Shown: piece after piece, positions 1 through 8,537 of the stretch
How the letters are laid out: each line of letters begins with the position of its first letter
Position numbering within the stretch: position 1 is the stretch's first letter
The notes under the pieces: generated by a model
What the model saw: the letters and a program-made list of their open reading frames with translations, nothing else
Told to the model about the DNA's origin: nothing
Database searches by the model: none
NCBI RefSeq assembly: GCF_965284335.1
Contig: NZ_OZ260076.1
Length of the DNA: 64,000 nucleotides
Reading direction: 5' to 3' (one strand)
Origin: Tabrizicola_A sp965284335
GTDB taxonomy: Bacteria; Pseudomonadota; Alphaproteobacteria; Rhodobacterales; Rhodobacteraceae
Made by a program: the position numbers and the translations under genes

Positions 1-448
1 ACCGCGTTAGACGCTGCGTGCCGCCCATCCCAGCCACGATTCCCAGATTGATCTCGGGCTGGCCAAACTTGGCCGTGTCAGCGGCGATAATGAAATCGCA
101 CATCATCGCCAACTCACAGCCGCCACCCAAGCAATAGCCAGCCACTGCAGCGATCACCGGTTTGCGGGTGCGGGCGATGGCCTCGGCCTCGGGGCCGAAA
201 AGATCGTTGAAATAGACGTCGACATAAGACTTTTCCGCCATTTCGCGCACATCGGCACCAGCGGCAAAGGCCTTGTCCGACCCCGTCACCACAATGCAGC
301 GCACCTTGTCATCGCGATCCGCCGCGCCGATGGCATCCGCCAATTCCGACATCATCTTGATATTCAATGCATTCATCGCATCGGGGCGATTCAGCCGGAT
401 CAAGCAAGTATAGTCTTCAATCTCAACGATCAGGGTTTCATAGGCCAT
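1..448 (-). CDS. Enoyl-CoA hydratase (crotonase family), C-terminus cut by window edge
   Basis: Hydrates trans-2-enoyl-CoA in fatty-acid or aromatic-acid beta-oxidation; cytoplasmic. The 149 visible residues run from MAYETLIVEIED to the window edge. They show the crotonase oxyanion-hole segment AAGADVREM (about residues 65-73) and the second loop GYCLGGGCELAMMCD (about 106-120), whose Glu is one catalytic residue. GQPEINLG, which carries the second catalytic Glu region, follows. The start is the ATG at 446-448, preceded by CAGGAG. The gene is divergent from nothing nearby: mutM upstream is on the same strand about 60 bases away and ends just before it. The exact substrate is unclear; a short-chain enoyl-CoA hydratase (FadB1/PaaF-like) is most likely. 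The family call is firm and the chain-length specificity is not known. Confidence 0.9.
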   Translation of the reverse strand, partial: MAYETLIVEIEDYTCLIRLNRPDAMNALNIKMMSELADAIGAADRDDKVRCIVVTGSDKAFAAGADVREMAEKSYVDVYFNDLFGPEAEAIARTRKPVIAAVAGYCLGGGCELAMMCDFIIAADTAKFGQPEINLGIVAGMGGTQRLTR

Positions 449-508
449 GGCAGTGGCTCCTGTGGTTTTGTTGGGCGGACTCCTAGCAGCAACGCGGGCG
501 CAATCAAG

Positions 509-1360
509 TCACCTCTGGCAGCTTGGACAATGAAAGGATGAGCGGCCCGATTGCACAGTGCGCGAAATGACGCTGGCGCAACCAGGCGTCGGACAGGCCT
601 CTCCCTCACGGCCATAGACGCGGAAGGTATGTTGAAAATATCCAAGTTCTCCATCAGCTTGGCGGTAATCACGTAATGAGGAGCCGCCCGCCGCAATCGC
701 CTCGGACAAGACATCGCGGATGATCGGAACAAGGCGCGCCACCTCAGACGACGTGACGTCACGGGCCAGCCGAAGCGGGCTGATCTGTGCCCGGAAAAGC
801 ACTTCGCAGACGTAAATATTGCCCAATCCCGCGACATTGTGCTGATCCAACAGCGCCGATTTGATGGGTGTGGCACGCCCGGCAAGGCAACCGGCCAGAT
901 GGCGTTCGTGAAAATCATTACCCAAAGGCTCGGGCCCGATCACCGACAAAAGCGGATGCGTTTCCGCAGTGGCCGTTTGCAAAAGATCCATCGCGCCAAA
1001 GCGGCGGGCGTCGTTGAAGGTGACGCGCGCGCCACCCTCCATATCCAGCACCACATGGTCATGTTTGGCGGGCGCGGGGTGGTGATGGTGAAACTGCCCC
1101 AGTTGCGTCCCCGAAATCAGCATCCGACCCGACATGCCCAGATGTATAAGCAAGGTTTCCGCCGTGGACAGATCGGCCAGAATGTATTTCGACCGCCGCC
1201 GCAACCGCAGCACCTGCGCGCCGGTCAGCCGTTCAGCCATGCGCGGCGGAAAGGGCCAGCGCAGATCGGGGCGGTTCACCGCCGCATGGTTTATGCGCTT
1301 GCCCTCCATCACCGGCAAAAGACCCATGCGGACGGTTTCAACTTCGGGAAGTTCGGGCAT
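509..1360 (-). CDS. mutM: Formamidopyrimidine-DNA glycosylase (Fpg/MutM)
   Basis: Bifunctional base-excision repair enzyme that removes 8-oxoguanine and formamidopyrimidines and nicks the abasic site. Start chosen at 1358-1360 so that the protein begins MPELPEVETVR: the Pro after Met is the Schiff-base nucleophile and must be N-terminal, so the in-frame extension six codons upstream is wrong. At 283 residues it is of family length. The core LLDQHNVAGLGNIYVCEVLF lies before the C-terminal zinc finger, with Cys at about 256, 261, 278 and 281 and the DNA-contacting Arg in QSGRSSFHC. It is divergent from ubiE (75 bases between starts), the usual Rhodobacteraceae mutM/ubiE-ubiB arrangement, so the two transcripts share one promoter region. 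Confidence 0.96.
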   Translation of the reverse strand: MPELPEVETVRMGLLPVMEGKRINHAAVNRPDLRWPFPPRMAERLTGAQVLRLRRRSKYILADLSTAETLLIHLGMSGRMLISGTQLGQFHHHHPAPAKHDHVVLDMEGGARVTFNDARRFGAMDLLQTATAETHPLLSVIGPEPLGNDFHERHLAGCLAGRATPIKSALLDQHNVAGLGNIYVCEVLFRAQISPLRLARDVTSSEVARLVPIIRDVLSEAIAAGGSSLRDYRQADGELGYFQHTFRVYGREGEACPTPGCASVISRTVQSGRSSFHCPSCQR

Positions 1361-1435
1361 GCGACCTCGTGCCGGCATTGAGGGTTTAGGGCTTCCCCCC
1401 TATAAGGTGCGCAACCTTATGGAAGGCAAGCCCCG

Positions 1436-2194
1436 ATGACCGCGCGACAGACCGACGACAGCACCACCCATTTTGGTTTCCAGACCGTGCCCGAGGGCGA
1501 AAAGGCGGGCATGGTGCATGGTGTCTTCAGCCGCGTGGCATCGAAATATGATGTGATGAATGACCTGATGAGCATGGGCATTCACCGGGTTTGGAAAGAT
1601 GCCATGATGGATTGGCTGGCCCCGCGTCCCGGCCAGCGCCTGCTGGATGTAGCGGGTGGCACGGGGGATGTGGCCTTTCGGTTCCTGAAACGCGCGCCGG
1701 GGGCGACGGCAGTGGTCTGCGACATGACCGAGCCGATGCTGATCGAAGGCCGCAAACGCGCCGAGGCCGAGCAGATGGCAACCAGTCTTGATTGGGTGGT
1801 GGGCGATGCAATGGCCCTGCCGTTCGAGGACAATTCCTTTGACGTCTACACCATCAGCTTTGGTATTCGAAACGTGGTGCGGGTTCAGGACGCGCTGAAA
1901 GAAGCTTACCGCGTGCTGAAACCCGGCGGGCGGTTGATGGTGCTGGAGTTCAGCCAGATTCCGAATGAGTTGATGCAAAAAGCCTATGACCTTTATTCCT
2001 TCAACGTCATTCCGGTGATGGGCCAGATCGTGGCGAATGATCGTGACAGCTATCAGTATCTGGTCGAATCCATTCGCAAGTTTCCCGATCAAGAGACGTT
2101 TTTGGGCATGATCCGCAACGCCGGGTTTTCGCAGGCCAAATATCGCAATCTGACCATGGGCATCGCCGCACTCCACTCTGGTTGGAAGATCTGA
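1436..2194 (+). CDS. ubiE: Ubiquinone/menaquinone C-methyltransferase UbiE
   Basis: SAM-dependent C-methylation of the benzoquinol ring (2-polyprenyl-6-methoxybenzoquinol step) in ubiquinone synthesis; cytoplasmic, membrane-associated. It has 252 residues. Class I methyltransferase motif I LLDVAGGTGD lies at about 69-78, the acidic post-motif is FDVYTISFGIRNV (UbiE signature ISFGIRN), and motif III is VLKPGGRLMVLEFS. The N-terminal FSRVASKYDVMNDLMSMG segment is the other UbiE signature. Its TGA overlaps the ATG of ubiB by one base (TGATG), indicating translational coupling. No defects seen. Confidence 0.96.
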   Translation: MTARQTDDSTTHFGFQTVPEGEKAGMVHGVFSRVASKYDVMNDLMSMGIHRVWKDAMMDWLAPRPGQRLLDVAGGTGDVAFRFLKRAPGATAVVCDMTEPMLIEGRKRAEAEQMATSLDWVVGDAMALPFEDNSFDVYTISFGIRNVVRVQDALKEAYRVLKPGGRLMVLEFSQIPNELMQKAYDLYSFNVIPVMGQIVANDRDSYQYLVESIRKFPDQETFLGMIRNAGFSQAKYRNLTMGIAALHSGWKI

Positions 2195-3723
2195 TGCGCG
2201 GTCCGCATAACATCTGGCGGCTGATCCGCACAGGCGCCACCTTTGAACGCACCGGTGCCATGGATGTGGTCTTGCAAGCGGTTGAGGCCCCGGCGCGGTT
2301 GCGCTTTGCCGCGCGCCTTTTGGGGTGGCCGTTCAAATGGCTGGGCCTGCGCGGCGACCCGGCCTTGCCCCCCTTGACCCGGGCGCTGACCGCCTTGGGT
2401 CCGGCCTATATCAAATTTGGTCAAATCCTGTCGACGCGGCCCGATATCGTGGGCCAAGATTTGGCCGACCAGTTGAAATATCTGCAAGACAAGCTGCCGC
2501 CCTTCTCCATTGAAGAGGCCCGCGCGATGATTGCGGCCGAGTTGGGTGCCCCGGTCGAGGCGCTGTTTTCCAGCTTTTCCGAACCCGTAGCAGCCGCTTC
2601 GATTGCACAAGTCCACAATGCGCGCGTGATCGAGACAGACCAAGAGGTGGCGGTCAAAGTGCTGCGCCCCGGTATCGAGCGAGCCTTTCGCCGTGACATC
2701 GATGCTTTTTACTTTGCCGCCCGTGCGATTGAATACCTGATCCCCTTTTCCCGCCGTTTGCGGCCGGTCGATGTCATCGCCCATTTTGAAGGCGTCGTTC
2801 TGGGCGAATTGGATTTGCGGCTGGAAGCCTCGGCCGCCTCAGAGTTTGCGGAAAACACCAAAGAAGATCAGGGGTTTCAGGTTCCTGTGCCAATCTGGCG
2901 TCTCTCTGGCCGCAGCGTGATGACACTGGGTTGGGCCGAAGGGATTTCGATGGCCGACAATGCCGCGCTTGATGCCGCCGGGCATGATCGTGTGGCCTTG
3001 GGCGCGCGGGTTTTGTCGTTGTTCCTGTCTCATGCGCTGCGCGACGGGCTGTTTCATGGTGACATGCATCAGGGCAATCTCAAGGTGGCCGCAAATGGCG
3101 ACATCATCGCTTATGATTTCGGGATCATGGGGCGGATCGATGAATACACACGCCGCGTCTATGCCGAGATTTTGTATGGCTTTATCCGCCGCGATTACCG
3201 TCGCGTGGCCGAGGTGCATTTCGAGGCGGGCTATGTGCCGGCCGACCGCGACATTGACGAATTCGCCCGCGCCCTGCGCGCCGTGGGCGAGCCTATTTTC
3301 GGCATCGAGGCCAGCCGGGTTTCTATGGCGCGCCTTTTGTCCTTTCTGTTCGAAGTGACCGAGCGTTTTGGCATGGAAACCCGGACCGAGTTGATTCACC
3401 TACAGCGCACCATGGTTGTGGTCGAAGGTGTGGCGCGGTCGCTTGATCCGCATATCAACATCTGGCAGGTCGCCAAACCAGTGGTCGAAGGTTATATCAG
3501 CCGCAATCTTGGGCCTGTGGCTCTCTTGCGGGATTTGGCGCAGACCGCGCGGGTTCTGGCGCGTTTCGGCCCAAGGCTGCCCCATCTGGTCGAGGCCGCC
3601 TTGATCGCCCAAGCTGACGCCCCCCCGCCGATGAAACCGCCCCGCACCCGCCGCCGGTTGGCGCAATTGGGGCTGGCGATAGTGCTCTTTGCCCTTGGAG
3701 TTTGGGTGGGAAATCTGATGTAA
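2194..3723 (+). CDS. ubiB: UbiB, atypical protein-kinase-like ubiquinone biosynthesis protein
   Basis: Member of the ABC1/ADCK/UbiB family, required for ubiquinone biosynthesis and acting at the inner membrane, probably as an ATPase that helps extract lipid intermediates. The 509-residue start is the ATG overlapping the ubiE stop; the TTG four codons earlier is not used because MRGPHNIWRLIRTG is the canonical N-terminus. Visible motifs are the KxGQ motif (YIKFGQILSTRPD), the ATP-site Ala/Lys segment (SIAQVHNA, VAVKVLRPG), the catalytic-loop equivalent HGDMHQGN and the DFG-like YDFGIMG. A C-terminal hydrophobic helix (about 490-509) anchors it. In related genomes coaBC usually follows ubiB; here the flagellar genes begin instead. 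Confidence 0.95.
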   Translation: MRGPHNIWRLIRTGATFERTGAMDVVLQAVEAPARLRFAARLLGWPFKWLGLRGDPALPPLTRALTALGPAYIKFGQILSTRPDIVGQDLADQLKYLQDKLPPFSIEEARAMIAAELGAPVEALFSSFSEPVAAASIAQVHNARVIETDQEVAVKVLRPGIERAFRRDIDAFYFAARAIEYLIPFSRRLRPVDVIAHFEGVVLGELDLRLEASAASEFAENTKEDQGFQVPVPIWRLSGRSVMTLGWAEGISMADNAALDAAGHDRVALGARVLSLFLSHALRDGLFHGDMHQGNLKVAANGDIIAYDFGIMGRIDEYTRRVYAEILYGFIRRDYRRVAEVHFEAGYVPADRDIDEFARALRAVGEPIFGIEASRVSMARLLSFLFEVTERFGMETRTELIHLQRTMVVVEGVARSLDPHINIWQVAKPVVEGYISRNLGPVALLRDLAQTARVLARFGPRLPHLVEAALIAQADAPPPMKPPRTRRRLAQLGLAIVLFALGVWVGNLM

Positions 3724-3753
3724 GGCGGTTTTTCGCTTTACCAACCAGCCATT

Positions 3754-3773
3754 CAGATGCGCCTGTGCATCTG
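3754..3773. terminator. Possible bidirectional hairpin between convergent ubiB and flgD
   Basis: A perfect 7-bp inverted repeat (CAGATGC and GCATCTG around a 6-base loop) sits in the 68-base gap between the two convergent stop codons. It has no T-run, so a terminator role is inferred only from position. Confidence 0.3.
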
Positions 3774-3791
3774 TCCAATTGAAGACATTCT

Positions 3792-4448
3792 TTAGCCTGG
3801 CACCCGAAGAGCCGTGATTGCGGCTGAAGGCACCTCGATACCTCCCTCCAAAACCAAGGTAGCGCCCGCCGGACCGTTGCGCGCCTCGATAATGCGGGCA
3901 TAGGATTCGACAGGGCTTTCGCCCAAGAGGGTTTCGCCAGAATAGCTTTCCAAGGACAGGCTGTATTTGCCCTGTGGCAAGGGGTCGCCCGCGGCATCAC
4001 CACCCAGCCAATCGTAAAGTCCCGGCGCGATCGGCACATCTTCACGCGACACCAATGTGCCCGAGGCGTTGCGCACCACCAATACGGCCCGGTCTGCCCC
4101 AATGGCAGGGGTCAGTTGCATGGTGACCGGATCGCCATCCATCCAAACCGGGCTGGCCGCGCGTGCCTCTTGTCCCACCCAGCCTGCCAGTTGCGACATG
4201 CCCAAAACCGCCATCTGACTGCCAAGGCTGGCCAAGAGGTCATTGGTGCGCATCTGCTGCTCGACACCGGAAAAGGTGGCCAGTTGCGTGGCATAATCCG
4301 CGGAATCGATTGGATTCAGCGGGTCTTGATTTTGCATCTGCGCGGTGAGCATTTTCAAAAACGTATCGAAATCCGAAGAAATCCGAGGTTTCGCAGCCAA
4401 AGAGTTGGCCGGTTGGCTATTGGTCTGTGTCAGCGCGGTGGTGTCCAT
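3792..4448 (-). CDS. flgD: Flagellar hook assembly (hook-capping) protein FlgD
   Basis: Scaffold that sits on the growing hook and incorporates FlgE subunits; exported by the flagellar type III apparatus and discarded when the hook is complete. The 218-residue protein has the conserved N-terminal export/cap motif FLKMLTAQMQNQDPLNP followed by YATQLATFSGVEQQ (about residues 29-62). A C-terminal beta-rich FlgD Ig/tudor-like portion ends at ALRVPG. It lies 11 bases downstream of fliK on the same strand, so the two are co-transcribed. The gene looks intact although the neighbouring flagellar genes are rearranged. Confidence 0.9.
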   Translation of the reverse strand: MDTTALTQTNSQPANSLAAKPRISSDFDTFLKMLTAQMQNQDPLNPIDSADYATQLATFSGVEQQMRTNDLLASLGSQMAVLGMSQLAGWVGQEARAASPVWMDGDPVTMQLTPAIGADRAVLVVRNASGTLVSREDVPIAPGLYDWLGGDAAGDPLPQGKYSLSLESYSGETLLGESPVESYARIIEARNGPAGATLVLEGGIEVPSAAITALRVPG

Positions 4449-4459
4449 GCTCAGGGCTC

Positions 4460-6118
4460 CTAAAGTCGCAGGTCAAGACTGGCCCCACCATGGGATGGGG
4501 GGCGGGACGTCAGCGTGATGGTTATTGAAGGAGGGGGATCGACCTGTGTCTCCTCATCCGGCATCGTGCGGCTGTTCGGCGTGGGTGCGGATCGCCCCTC
4601 ACTCCACGGACCGAAAGACATGCTGCCTGCCTGCACCCCAGCCTGTTTCAGTTCGGCCAAAAGTTCAGGCAGGTGGCGGCGCATCAGATCCAAGGTCTCG
4701 GGTCGTTCAGCGGAGAGGGTAATGGCCATCGCAGCCCCTTCTGGCCGCATCTCGAAATGCAGCCGACCAAGGGTTTCGGGGGCTAATGTCAACTCGATCC
4801 GGGCGGGTGTGTCTAATGGCAGATGCGTAACTGCGGCAATGATCTGTTGAACAGGCGTAGAGGATATTGTCTGCGCCAAAGCTGACGTCCCTATACCCGC
4901 CGCAGGCAGCGTGGCCGCGGCCGACCCGGCCAAGATGATAGGCAGCGCTGAAGTCTGGGCGTCGAGGGGGGTTAAATCGGGCTGAACAGTTTCAAGGGTC
5001 AAAAAGCCCGACGGAGGAACCGTTTGGACCGGTCCCAAAGGCGCAGAGGCGATTTTGCGATCATATGTCTGTGTCGGGTTCATGCCGGCAGTTTCTTGAT
5101 TCCTCGTCAGTTCTGCGGTCCCTGATGCAGGTTGCCACATCGTCTCTGCGGCATCGCGCTCTGCCAAGGGCGGGGCATTTTCGTGGTGCATTGCCGTGAT
5201 GACCAACGGGACAGAACCAAAAGCCGCCCCCGGCGCAAATCCGGTGCGATGAACATGCTTTGTGGCTTCAGGCTGGAAAGCACGTTCCAGAACAAGGGGG
5301 TGATGGGCAAGGGCGCTATGCCCGATTGGCTCATTGACCAGCATGTGAGCAGGGGCTGGCAGGGCATCTGGCCAAGCTTGAACGCGCACCAATGTGCCAT
5401 TCTGCGCGCCATGATCCGGGGCTTGTATTGGCCCCGCTGTTGCCGGGCTTCGGTGCTCCAAACTGTCGATCTTGCGCGTGCTGGCAGATGTTTTCTCGTC
5501 ATATGTGGTGAGGGGATCTTTTGGGAGGGCGCTACTCGCCGTGTCACCCGGTGACGCTTGGCCTTTGGTCGGCGTTTCCGGGCCTGAGGGCTCCGACCCC
5601 GGTCCTTGGAACTGTGGCGACGCCGTCTGATTGCCCGCGCCTTGGTGCGATGCACGCGAAACAAGCCCGCTCTGGCCACCCGGTTGCTCGGCGGCCTCTG
5701 GGCCCGCCGCACCATTGTCTCTGCCCAGATCTGCGTCGGAATCCGAAGGCAAAGCACCCGCCCCAACAACGCGATGATGTGCAGCGGGATGTTCAGCCAT
5801 CACAGGGCCTTGCACCTGCGAAGAATTCACATCTGACATGGTCATCAAGGCTGGGCCAAGATGGCGGATTTCAACGCCAAACCCGTGCCCAAACCCATGC
5901 ACGGCCTCGGGCCCGACGCCCTGTGCCGGTGCAAGGTGATCTGTCGCGCCATTCTCAGGCGGCATAGCCGTTGTTACCTCGGCATCCAAAGCGCCCAAAG
6001 TCTCTAAAAACGCAGTTGATCTTGCGCCATCAACACCCTCATCCAGTGCAAAATCTGCTTGCACCGGCTGTGGCAAATTGGGGTTGGCCAACAAAAACTC
6101 TGGCACAGCAGGGGTCAT
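4460..6118 (-). CDS. fliK: Flagellar hook-length control protein FliK
   Basis: Molecular ruler that is secreted during hook growth and switches the export gate to filament substrates. Length 552 residues. The first ~400 are low-complexity, rich in Pro, Ala, Gly, Gln and His and predicted to be disordered, as is usual for the ruler part. The C-terminal Flg_hook domain is recognisable as IELTLAPETLGRLHFEMRPEG through LPELLAELKQAGVQAGSM (about 430-505). The start ATG at 6116-6118 is preceded by GGAG. It is the first gene of a fliK-flgD pair, divergent from the rod-binding gene on the other strand (109 bases between starts). The N-terminal part is too variable to compare; the assignment rests on the C-terminal domain and on flgD next door. 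Confidence 0.85.
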   Translation of the reverse strand: MTPAVPEFLLANPNLPQPVQADFALDEGVDGARSTAFLETLGALDAEVTTAMPPENGATDHLAPAQGVGPEAVHGFGHGFGVEIRHLGPALMTMSDVNSSQVQGPVMAEHPAAHHRVVGAGALPSDSDADLGRDNGAAGPEAAEQPGGQSGLVSRASHQGAGNQTASPQFQGPGSEPSGPETPTKGQASPGDTASSALPKDPLTTYDEKTSASTRKIDSLEHRSPATAGPIQAPDHGAQNGTLVRVQAWPDALPAPAHMLVNEPIGHSALAHHPLVLERAFQPEATKHVHRTGFAPGAAFGSVPLVITAMHHENAPPLAERDAAETMWQPASGTAELTRNQETAGMNPTQTYDRKIASAPLGPVQTVPPSGFLTLETVQPDLTPLDAQTSALPIILAGSAAATLPAAGIGTSALAQTISSTPVQQIIAAVTHLPLDTPARIELTLAPETLGRLHFEMRPEGAAMAITLSAERPETLDLMRRHLPELLAELKQAGVQAGSMSFGPWSEGRSAPTPNSRTMPDEETQVDPPPSITITLTSRPPSHGGASLDLRL

Positions 6119-6227
6119 CTTCTCTCCGACGTTTTGCCGAACATGCCGCTTTGTGGCCCATCGATGGTTACTGCTTGTTTACCGCCATCCCTCATAGTGC
6201 GGAAAATTCAATTCAATCGAGGCCGCC

Positions 6228-6524
6228 ATGACCCCCCCGCTCACCTCCTTTGCTGTGCAGCCCCTCAGGCGCCCGCAGACCGAGGCCCTTTTGATGCAGA
6301 CCGCCAAAGAGTTAGAGACCGTTTTTCTTTCAGAAATGCTGTCTTTTTCAGGGCTTGGCGCCGTTTCATCCGAATTTGGCGGCGGCGCTGGCGAGGCGCA
6401 GTTTGCGTCGTTTCTGCGGGCGGAACAGGCACGGCTGATGGTGGATCGGGGGGGCATTGGCCTTGCCAGTGCAATTTTCGAATCGCTGAAATCCATGGAG
6501 GGGGCGGGTGATGACAAACCTTGA
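6228..6524 (+). CDS. flgJ: Flagellar rod-binding protein (FlgJ N-terminal type)
   Basis: A 98-residue protein consisting only of the FlgJ rod-binding/rod-cap domain, visible as TAKELETVFLSEMLSFSGLG, then FGGGAGEAQFASFLRAEQA and the terminal GGIGLASAIFESL. It lacks the C-terminal muramidase domain of enterobacterial FlgJ, which is normal in alphaproteobacteria, where a separate enzyme digests peptidoglycan. Expected role: chaperone or cap for rod assembly in the periplasm. Its 3' end overlaps the next gene by 14 bases, so the two are coupled. ATG at 6228 is followed by a very proline-rich N-terminus (MTPPLTSFAVQPLRRP). Confidence 0.82.
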   Translation: MTPPLTSFAVQPLRRPQTEALLMQTAKELETVFLSEMLSFSGLGAVSSEFGGGAGEAQFASFLRAEQARLMVDRGGIGLASAIFESLKSMEGAGDDKP

Positions 6525-6831
6525 CCAATTGCTGGACGAAATGGCGCTTTGCGCCAGACGGGCAGATTTTGTAGGCCTTGGTTCTTTGGCCCCCCGGATT
6601 GAGGCGGCGCTTGGCGCGCTTGGCCAGGGTGTTGATCCGAATGCGCTCTATCGCTGGCAGGGCAAGGCGAAAGAAAATGCGCAGCTTCTGGATGCGGCTG
6701 GCCGAGGCCTGCGTGCGGCACGCCGCAGGCTGGATGAAAGTCGTGCGGCAAGGAAAACCCTTCAAACCTATGATAAAAAAGGACGAAAATCCGATGTTTT
6801 GCCAGATGGTTTGACGGCGGGTAGGTTCTAG
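6511..6831 (+). CDS. Small flagellar-locus protein, possibly FlgN-like chaperone
   Basis: About 106 residues, mostly helical, Ala/Arg/Leu-rich (LDQLLDEMALCARRADFVGLGSL at the start, LLDAAGRGLRAARRRLDESRAARKTL near the end), with no signal peptide or membrane segment. It overlaps the rod-binding gene by 14 bases and precedes the flagellin fragment on the same strand. ATG at 6511 is preferred over the GTG at 6508 because GGAGGGG then lies 7 bases upstream. The size, heptad-like helical pattern and position fit an export chaperone of the FlgN type for hook-associated proteins, but there is no diagnostic motif. Function inferred only. Confidence 0.55.
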   Translation: MTNLDQLLDEMALCARRADFVGLGSLAPRIEAALGALGQGVDPNALYRWQGKAKENAQLLDAAGRGLRAARRRLDESRAARKTLQTYDKKGRKSDVLPDGLTAGRF

Positions 6832-6973
6832 CGATGGTCGGATTGGTCAAATGCAACGTAAAATCTGGCCCGGAGTTAAGGATCTGTTAGCGGGCTTGCC
6901 CCTTCACTGGCCTTGCATCCCATGAGGGGGTGGCGCGGCGGGAAGATTGCCACCGCAGGGAACAGAAGGTCGT

Positions 6974-8440
6974 TTAAGCTGCGGCATCCTGCCGTGGCGC
7001 AACCCGCCGCGCAAAGCGCCGGCAGATCGTAAAGGATTGGGACATGTCGTCCATTCTGACCAACAGCAGCGCCATGGTCGCGTTGCAGACCATGAAAAGC
7101 ATCAACGCGAACCTGAACCGCACCCAACAAGAGATTTCGACCGGCAAAACCGTGGCAAATTCGAAGGATAACGCCACAGTCTGAATGACCTTGGCATTGG
7201 ACGAATAGGCGCGCTGGGTCTGGATCAGCTGGGTCAGTTCCGCCGCAACGTCGGTTGCCGATTCTTCGCGCGAATATCCGACGGTTGATCCCGTTGGCCC
7301 ATCGCCCGCATCCCAAAGGTAGAACGGACCCGAGGCCGGCGAGATCTGATAGGTCTGGTTGTTGCGTGCAATCAATCCATTCGGGTTTGGCACATCCACC
7401 ACGGGCAGTTGATAAATCCGGCGGGTAAAGCCCTGATCGTAAACGGCGTAAAGGAAGCCTTTTTCATCCACCTCAACCGAGGACAGTGTCGCCACAGTGG
7501 TGCCGTTCTTTGAAATTGCCACGGGCGAGAAGGTGCTGGCCAGCTGCGTCATGCCATTGGCCTCACCAAGCTCGCCGATATCCAGCGCAATGCTGCCACC
7601 GCCCACCGTCAGCGCGATTTGTCCCGTGGTCGGATCATAGGGGCCGCCTGTCGTGGGTGTGACAGAGGCCAAAGTGCCCCCGCCAACCTGCGTGTTGTTG
7701 AAAGACAGCACATATTCCCCGACCAAGGCCCCGCCCGAGGCGCTGTCACGCACCTGCATCGTCCAAGTGTTGGACGATCCTGTGGCGGGGATGGTTGGGG
7801 TAAAGGTAAATTCCAACGCCTCGGATGTGCCAAGGTTGCCGAAATATTCCACCGTCAGATTGTGCGGCGCGCCGGCCGATCCTGCGGCACTTTCCGAGGC
7901 GGGCAGATTGACCCCCAGCCGCATCTGCGATGTTGGATTGCCGACATATTGGTTGGCATTGATGCGGACCGGCTCCAAGGACGCCATCGTATCGCGCGGA
8001 TAGGTGTTCAGGCTACCATCCGGGTTGGCGGGCCACCCCATCAGCACCTGGCCGGTGGCCGTGCGCAAAACACCGTCTGAATCGGCGCGGAATGATCCTG
8101 TGGTCACCAAGGAAATCGGATAGCCGCCCGAGGTTGTTGTGGCTGCGCTGGCATCGGTTACCGCCAGAAAACCCCGCCCGTCGATCGCCAGATCGGTTGA
8201 ATTCGTGGTGGCAATCAAGGGGCCGCGATCATCAATCAGCCGGAAATTCGTGGTGCGCACCCCGCCGGCCGAATAGCTGGTGTTGGAACTGCCGTGAATG
8301 ACCACCGAATGAAAATCGGTCTGCGCCCGTTTGTAGCCATAGGTGGCTGAATTGGCGATATTGTCGGAAATGGTGGCAAGGCGGTTTGCATTCGCGTTCA
8401 GCCCAGCCACCCCCGCATTCAGCGAGGAGGAAATCGTCAT
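6974..8440 (-). CDS. flgE: Flagellar hook protein FlgE, native C-terminus replaced by antisense flagellin sequence
   Basis: The hook subunit. The open frame gives 488 residues, of which only about the first 422 are FlgE. The N-terminus SSLNAGVAGLNANANRLATISDNIANSATYGYK and the internal DLAIDGRGFLAV are classic flagellar rod/hook signatures. The C-terminal helix begins normally (AAELTQLIQTQRAYSSNAKVIQTV) but should end within about 10-15 residues. Instead it runs for 66 residues of meaningless sequence that is the reverse strand of a flagellin 5' end and leader, rich in Phe, Met, Cys and Arg. Those last helix residues make the D0 core of the hook, so function is doubtful. motB lies 97 bases upstream, the usual motB-flgE order; flgK, flgL and flgI, normally next, are missing. 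Confidence 0.85.
   Translation of the reverse strand: MTISSSLNAGVAGLNANANRLATISDNIANSATYGYKRAQTDFHSVVIHGSSNTSYSAGGVRTTNFRLIDDRGPLIATTNSTDLAIDGRGFLAVTDASAATTTSGGYPISLVTTGSFRADSDGVLRTATGQVLMGWPANPDGSLNTYPRDTMASLEPVRINANQYVGNPTSQMRLGVNLPASESAAGSAGAPHNLTVEYFGNLGTSEALEFTFTPTIPATGSSNTWTMQVRDSASGGALVGEYVLSFNNTQVGGGTLASVTPTTGGPYDPTTGQIALTVGGGSIALDIGELGEANGMTQLASTFSPVAISKNGTTVATLSSVEVDEKGFLYAVYDQGFTRRIYQLPVVDVPNPNGLIARNNQTYQISPASGPFYLWDAGDGPTGSTVGYSREESATDVAAELTQLIQTQRAYSSNAKVIQTVALSFEFATVLPVEISCWVRFRFALMLFMVCNATMALLLVRMDDMSQSFTICRRFARRVAPRQDAAA
7044..7184 (+). pseudogene. fliC: Flagellin (FliC) 5' fragment, truncated at a rearrangement junction
   Basis: The frame opens with MSSILTNSSAMVALQTMKS and continues NLNRTQQEISTGKTVANSKDNA, the canonical N-terminal coiled-coil segment of Rhodobacter-type flagellin, behind a good ribosome site (AAGGA 8 bases upstream). 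After codon 44-46 the flagellin sequence stops (DNATV then TGA) and the DNA becomes the antisense of flgE's 3' end. A normal flagellin is several hundred residues and would continue into a VWAISK-like segment. The remaining ~85% of the gene, including the C-terminal D0 helix, is absent. The preceding 212 bases (6832-7043) form the leader and promoter region; no confident sigma-28 or sigma-54 site could be assigned there. Confidence 0.85.
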
Positions 8441-8537
8441 CGATGGCGCCTTTCTGCAGCTTCGACTTCATGTGAAGCCCAACCTGCAAAACGCGCGTTA
8501 AGATCGCCCTAACATCTAAAATTCGACGCGTTTCCTG

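Noticed and set aside
6974..7184. Programmed flagellar phase inversion
   Set aside because: No inverted repeats of useful length flank the junction and no recombinase is near; both genes are simply cut, so a one-off rearrangement or assembly error is simpler.
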